A stretch of DNA of 7,521 nucleotides from Actinomycetes bacterium (GTDB lineage: Bacteria > Actinomycetota > Acidimicrobiia > Acidimicrobiales > Palsa-688). The DNA lies in NCBI GenBank assembly GCA_021821705.1, contig JAKACE010000082.1:1-7521 (forward strand), given 5' to 3'. Within the stretch, counting starts at the first letter, position 1. The number at the start of each line of letters is the position of its first letter. The position numbers and the translations under genes are program-made. Shown here in pieces: positions 5,537 to 7,521 of this stretch. The notes beneath the pieces were generated by a model. It saw nothing but the letters and a program-made list of their open reading frames with translations, searched no databases and was not told the origin of the DNA.

Positions 5537-6373
5537 GTGCCTGAGCTGCCGGAGGTTGAGACCGTCCGGCGTGACATCGAGTCGGTGTACGTCGGCGACA
5601 GGCTGCAAAGCGTGGAGGTCAGCGGGCCAAGGACGGTCCGACGCCATCCGGCGCCGCTTTTGCGCCAGCTGGAGGGCCTCGAGCTCACGGGGACGGCGAG
5701 GTGGGGCAAGTACATGATGCTGGACTGGTCGGGCGGGCGCCGCCTGGTGGTCCACCTGCGCATGAGCGGGCAGCTCCGCTACGCCGGCGAGGGTTCGGAG
5801 CTCGTCTCTCATACTCACGCCGTACTCCGCTTTGCCCGGACGGGGGAGCTGCGCTTCGTTGACCCCCGGACTTTCGGTGAGCTCTTCCTCCCGGCCGCGC
5901 CGGGCCCTGCGGCGCTCGAGGGAGCAGCGGACGCCGAGCTGGCCCACATGGGCCCCGACGCCTTGGAGGTAGGAGCCGCCTATCTGGCTGCACGCTTCGC
6001 CGGTCGGAGAGCGCCGGTCAAGGCGCTGCTGACGGACCAGAGGCTGGTGGCCGGTATCGGCAACATCTACGCTGACGAGATCTGCTTCGCCGCCAGGGTG
6101 CGGCCCGACCGCCCAGGGGGGGACGTGAGCCGGGCTCAGGTGGGGCGCCTGGCCGCCAGTACCCTCGACGTCCTGGGCCGCGCCATCGAAGCCCGGGGCT
6201 CGACCCTGGCGGACCGCCAGTACTGCGACCTGTTCGGCCGCCCCGGCTCTTTCCAGTCCCAGCACTCGGTCTACGGCCGCGCCGGGGCCCCTTGCACCGC
6301 TTGCGGCCGGCCCGTCGGGCGGGTGAGCCTCGGGGCCCGCAGGGCCTATCTCTGCGCCCGGTGCCAGCGCTAG
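5537..6373 (+). CDS. mutM: Formamidopyrimidine-DNA glycosylase (Fpg/MutM)
   Basis: MutM excises 8-oxoguanine and formamidopyrimidines and nicks the abasic site in base-excision repair. The 278-aa product begins MPELPEVETVRRD, so after methionine removal P2 is the catalytic amine and E3 follows. K58 in WGKYM, M76 in HLRMSGQL and R111 with F113 in DPRTFG correspond to the catalytic and void-filling residues. The helix-two-turn-helix contains DQRLVAGIGNIYADEI (167-182). The carboxy zinc finger has C253, C256, C273 and C276 with R269 near the phosphate-binding turn. The GTG at 5537 is required: an upstream in-frame GTG (5489) would bury the catalytic proline under 16 residues. There is no strong ribosome site; a 60-nt gap follows rnc. 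All key residues are intact, so function looks secure. Confidence 0.96.
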   Translation: MPELPEVETVRRDIESVYVGDRLQSVEVSGPRTVRRHPAPLLRQLEGLELTGTARWGKYMMLDWSGGRRLVVHLRMSGQLRYAGEGSELVSHTHAVLRFARTGELRFVDPRTFGELFLPAAPGPAALEGAADAELAHMGPDALEVGAAYLAARFAGRRAPVKALLTDQRLVAGIGNIYADEICFAARVRPDRPGGDVSRAQVGRLAASTLDVLGRAIEARGSTLADRQYCDLFGRPGSFQSQHSVYGRAGAPCTACGRPVGRVSLGARRAYLCARCQR

Positions 6374-6492
6374 TGCTGCCTCCAGGAACCTGCGGTCTCC
6401 ACGCAGAGCACGAGAAGCCTTGCTGGGACCTGTAGAAGTTGTAGCTGCAGAAGCTGCGGTGCCAAAGAAGCCAGAGGCTGCCTGTCGTGGCC
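6374..6492. other. Low-G+C gap after mutM with a degenerate 15-bp tandem repeat
   Basis: This gap has visibly more A and T than its surroundings. CTGTAGAAGTTGTAG (6430-6444) is followed directly by CTGCAGAAGCTGCGG (6445-6459), identical at 11 of 15 positions with every difference a transition. A small hairpin, CTGCG (6390-6394) with CGCAG (6402-6406), lies near the mutM stop but lacks a T-run. No gene was recognised in it. Confidence 0.45.
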
Positions 6493-6506
6493 TAAGTTGC
6501 CCGTCA
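6493..6506 (+). promoter_or_regulatory. Predicted -10 element of a leaderless DUF2277 promoter
   Basis: TAAGTT (6493-6498) stands exactly 7 nt before ATG 6506, the same spacing as at acpP. There is no Shine-Dalgarno sequence in the interval and no clear -35 box. The placement makes +1 coincide with the start codon. Confidence 0.5.
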
Positions 6507-6757
6507 TGTGCCGCAACATCACCGTGCTGCGCGGGTTGGAGCCGCCGGCCACCTCGGAGGAGATCGGGGCTGCGGCCCTCCAGTACGTGCGCAAGGTGAG
6601 CGGGTGCCCGCGCCCTCCGTCCGGATCCGAGGACGTGTTCGCCTCCGCTGTGGCGGCTGTCGCCGATGCGACGTCCCGGTTGCTGGGCCAGCTACCGGCG
6701 CGGCGCAACCCGCCCCCGGTCGTCCCCCCCGGCCGTCGGCGGTCGCAGCCGGGGTAG
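6506..6757 (+). CDS. DUF2277 family protein
   Basis: This 83-aa product belongs to DUF2277, a family of small soluble bacterial proteins with no known function. It carries the family hallmarks: the MCRNI amino end, LEPPATSEEIGAAALQYVRKVSG (about residues 11-33), a PS.SEDVFASAV stretch, and a TSRLLGQL helix (about 58-65). The end (ARRNPPPVVPPGRRRSQPG) is rich in Pro and Arg and does not resemble the Ala/Lys/Arg-rich ends I recall for other members. The start is fixed by MCRNI; TTG at 6497 would add three residues but overlaps the promoter hexamer. It stands alone between mutM and the DJ-1/PfpI gene with its own predicted promoter, and its stop lies in the arm of a hairpin. No function is proposed. 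Confidence 0.85.
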   Translation: MCRNITVLRGLEPPATSEEIGAAALQYVRKVSGCPRPPSGSEDVFASAVAAVADATSRLLGQLPARRNPPPVVPPGRRRSQPG

Positions 6758-6788
6758 GCCTGCACACCGCTGGGTGTGCGCCGGGCCT
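6756..6788. promoter_or_regulatory. Palindrome / bipartite hairpin between DUF2277 and the DJ-1/PfpI gene
   Basis: GCACACC (6762-6768) and GGTGTGC (6773-6779) are perfect inverted repeats with a GCTG centre; an outer pair, AGGCC (6756-6760) and GGCCT (6784-6788), extends the structure to 12 bp around a small internal loop. As DNA, the inner palindrome is centred at -41.5 if transcription starts at the GTG of the next gene, a position typical of class II activator sites. As RNA it could end or protect the DUF2277 transcript, though no T-run follows. Both roles are inference. Confidence 0.45.
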
Positions 6789-6796
6789 CGTTGAAC

Positions 6797-6812
6797 TAGG
6801 TTCTGGTTCGCG
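6797..6812 (+). promoter_or_regulatory. Predicted -10 element of a leaderless DJ-1/PfpI promoter
   Basis: TAGGTT (6797-6802) is 9 nt before GTG 6812, the same spacing as at rpmF. The intervening bases CTGGTTCGC contain no ribosome-binding site. No convincing -35 box is visible; the palindrome just upstream occupies that zone. Confidence 0.5.
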
Positions 6813-7420
6813 TGCTGTTTGACTTGATCGTTTTCGACGGTGTGGACGAGCTGGACGTCATCGGTCCGCTCGAGGTGCTGCGCCGCGCCGAGGCGCTCGG
6901 CGCATCCTGCCGCACCCGGTTGTGCGGTAGCGCCCCCGGGCAGGCTGTCATCGGTGCTTTCGGTGTCAGGTTCGAGCCGGACCACGTGTTCGTCCCGGGC
7001 CAGGCGGACGTGGTGGTGGTACCAGGCGGTGGCTGGGTGGCGCGGGCCGACAGCGGGGCCTGGGCCGAGGTCAAGCGGGGCCGCTGGCTGACGCTGCTCG
7101 CCGAGGCATCGGCGTCAGGGGCGGTGATGGCCGGAGTGTGCACCGGCGCCCTGTTGCTCGCCCACGCCGGAGTGATCGGCGGCCGCCGGGCCACCACCCA
7201 CCACGATGCCCAGGCTGACCTCGCGGCCCTGGGGGCGGCTGTAGTGGGCCAGCGAGTCGTGGACGAGGGCCAGCTGGTCACGAGCGGGGGGGTCACCAGC
7301 GGTATAGACCTCGCCTTGTGGCTCGTCCACCGGTTCTTCGGCGGCGGGCTGGCCGGCGTCGTGGCCGAGGGCCTCGAGTACCCGTGGTTGGCTCCGCTCA
7401 GCCAGGAGACCACAGCCTGA
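6812..7420 (+). CDS. DJ-1/PfpI family protein (class I glutamine amidotransferase-like)
   Basis: The 202-aa product has the DJ-1/PfpI fold. FDGVDELDVIGPLEVL (8-23) carries the conserved acidic residue, VVVPGGGW (68-75) the oxyanion-loop region, and AGVCTGALLLAHAGVIGGRRATTHH (107-131) the nucleophile elbow with C110 and nearby histidines. VDEGQLVTSGGVTSGIDLALWLVHRFFG (150-177) is the typical end. Among subfamilies it most resembles isonitrile hydratase-like proteins and the sensor half of AraC-type regulators, but no DNA-binding domain is attached. The substrate is unknown; hydratase, glyoxalase or chaperone activity are all possible. GTG 6812 is supported by the family amino end and by a -10 hexamer 9 nt upstream. 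It is 54 nt after the DUF2277 gene and probably transcribed separately. Confidence 0.88.
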   Translation: MLFDLIVFDGVDELDVIGPLEVLRRAEALGASCRTRLCGSAPGQAVIGAFGVRFEPDHVFVPGQADVVVVPGGGWVARADSGAWAEVKRGRWLTLLAEASASGAVMAGVCTGALLLAHAGVIGGRRATTHHDAQADLAALGAAVVGQRVVDEGQLVTSGGVTSGIDLALWLVHRFFGGGLAGVVAEGLEYPWLAPLSQETTA

Positions 7421-7422
7421 TT

Positions 7423-7511
7423 GCCTGTGGCCGCCGGTTCGGGCTGCGTTGGTGGCGCACGGTCGGAGGCTTGCGGGACCGGGGCCGCCGCGCCCGGGGG
7501 CCTGTGGCCGC
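7423..7511 (+). repeat. 12-bp direct repeat in the terminal gap
   Basis: GCCTGTGGCCGC occurs at 7423-7434 and again at 7500-7511, 77 nt apart, in the non-coding stretch that follows the DJ-1/PfpI gene. The copies are exact and flank most of the gap. They may be paired binding sites upstream of the next gene or a trace of a small duplication or deletion event. Confidence 0.4.
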
Positions 7512-7517
7512 TAGCTT
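7512..7517 (+). promoter_or_regulatory. Possible -10 element for a gene beyond the window
   Basis: TAGCTT (7512-7517) fits the same TA[A/G][G/C][A/T]T pattern as the four start-proximal hexamers in this window. If spacing holds, a start codon would lie at about 7525-7527, just past the right edge. Confidence 0.3.
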
Positions 7518-7521
7518 TGGC

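Noticed and set aside
1557..6122. G7 runs at 1557-1563 (coiled-coil gene) and 6116-6122 (mutM) as phase-variation tracts
   Set aside because: Seven-base G or C runs are expected at this base composition, and both sit in intact frames of housekeeping genes, where on/off switching is implausible.
4625..6265. A 546-codon open frame on the minus strand opposite rnc and mutM
   Set aside because: It mirrors two intact, recognisable genes on the + strand; its product is low-complexity Arg/Pro/Gly/Ala with no recognised motif, as expected for antisense frames in G+C-rich DNA.
6381..6505. A frame reading VEVVAAEAAVPKKPEAA through the gap after mutM
   Set aside because: The Ala/Lys/Pro-rich peptide looks like a histone-like tail, but it comes from the 15-bp repeat, has no start or ribosome site, and runs into the DUF2277 start in a different frame.
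6700..6757. A frameshift at the C7 run (6724-6730) near the end of the DUF2277 gene
   Set aside because: The end differs from other members as I recall them, but neither alternative frame restores a family-like carboxy end, so a variable tail is simpler.
1..7521. CRISPR arrays, tRNA or rRNA genes, insertion sequences, riboswitches
   Set aside because: Nothing resembling regular spaced repeats, cloverleaf sequences, transposase motifs or terminal inverted repeats was seen.

Overview
The window is about 7.5 kb of very G+C-rich DNA, near 70% by eye. It carries twelve genes, all on the + strand and tightly packed. Gene order and protein content point to a high-G+C actinobacterium, most likely outside the classical Streptomyces/Mycobacterium groups; Acidimicrobiia is my best guess. 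The main supports are a SepIVA/DivIVA-like coiled-coil protein next to a DUF177 gene and rnc-mutM (an arrangement known from mycobacteria), a four-cysteine bL32, GTG starts, and -10 elements placed directly at start codons. The taxonomic call is inference; no rRNA gene is present.

Region 1 (1-2162) is an operon-like run: the 3' end of recG, then rsmD, coaD and a sepIVA-like gene. The last three are joined by two ATGA stop/start overlaps, so their translation is probably coupled.

Region 2 (2200-4178) holds a DUF177/YceD gene, a 172-nt intergenic stretch with a strong terminator-like hairpin and a promoter, then rpmF (bL32, 59 aa) and plsX almost abutting. DUF177-rpmF-plsX is a common bacterial arrangement linking ribosome assembly to phospholipid synthesis.

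Region 3 (4179-6373) starts with a structured gap and a promoter, then acpP, rnc and mutM. The fab genes that separate plsX from acpP in E. coli are absent.

Region 4 (6374-7521) departs from the core order. Instead of the smc/ftsY genes often found after mutM, there are two small, probably separately transcribed genes: a DUF2277 protein and a DJ-1/PfpI-family protein.

No mobile element, CRISPR array, tRNA or rRNA was seen. The most interesting signal is regulatory. Four genes (rpmF, acpP, DUF2277, DJ-1/PfpI) each have a TA[A/G][G/C][A/T]T hexamer exactly 7 or 9 nt before the start codon, with no convincing Shine-Dalgarno sequence, which predicts leaderless mRNAs. A fifth such hexamer lies at the very end of the window and predicts another start codon just beyond it. 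A palindrome centred at -41.5 from the predicted DJ-1/PfpI start is a candidate operator. I did not find a clearly new multi-gene system.
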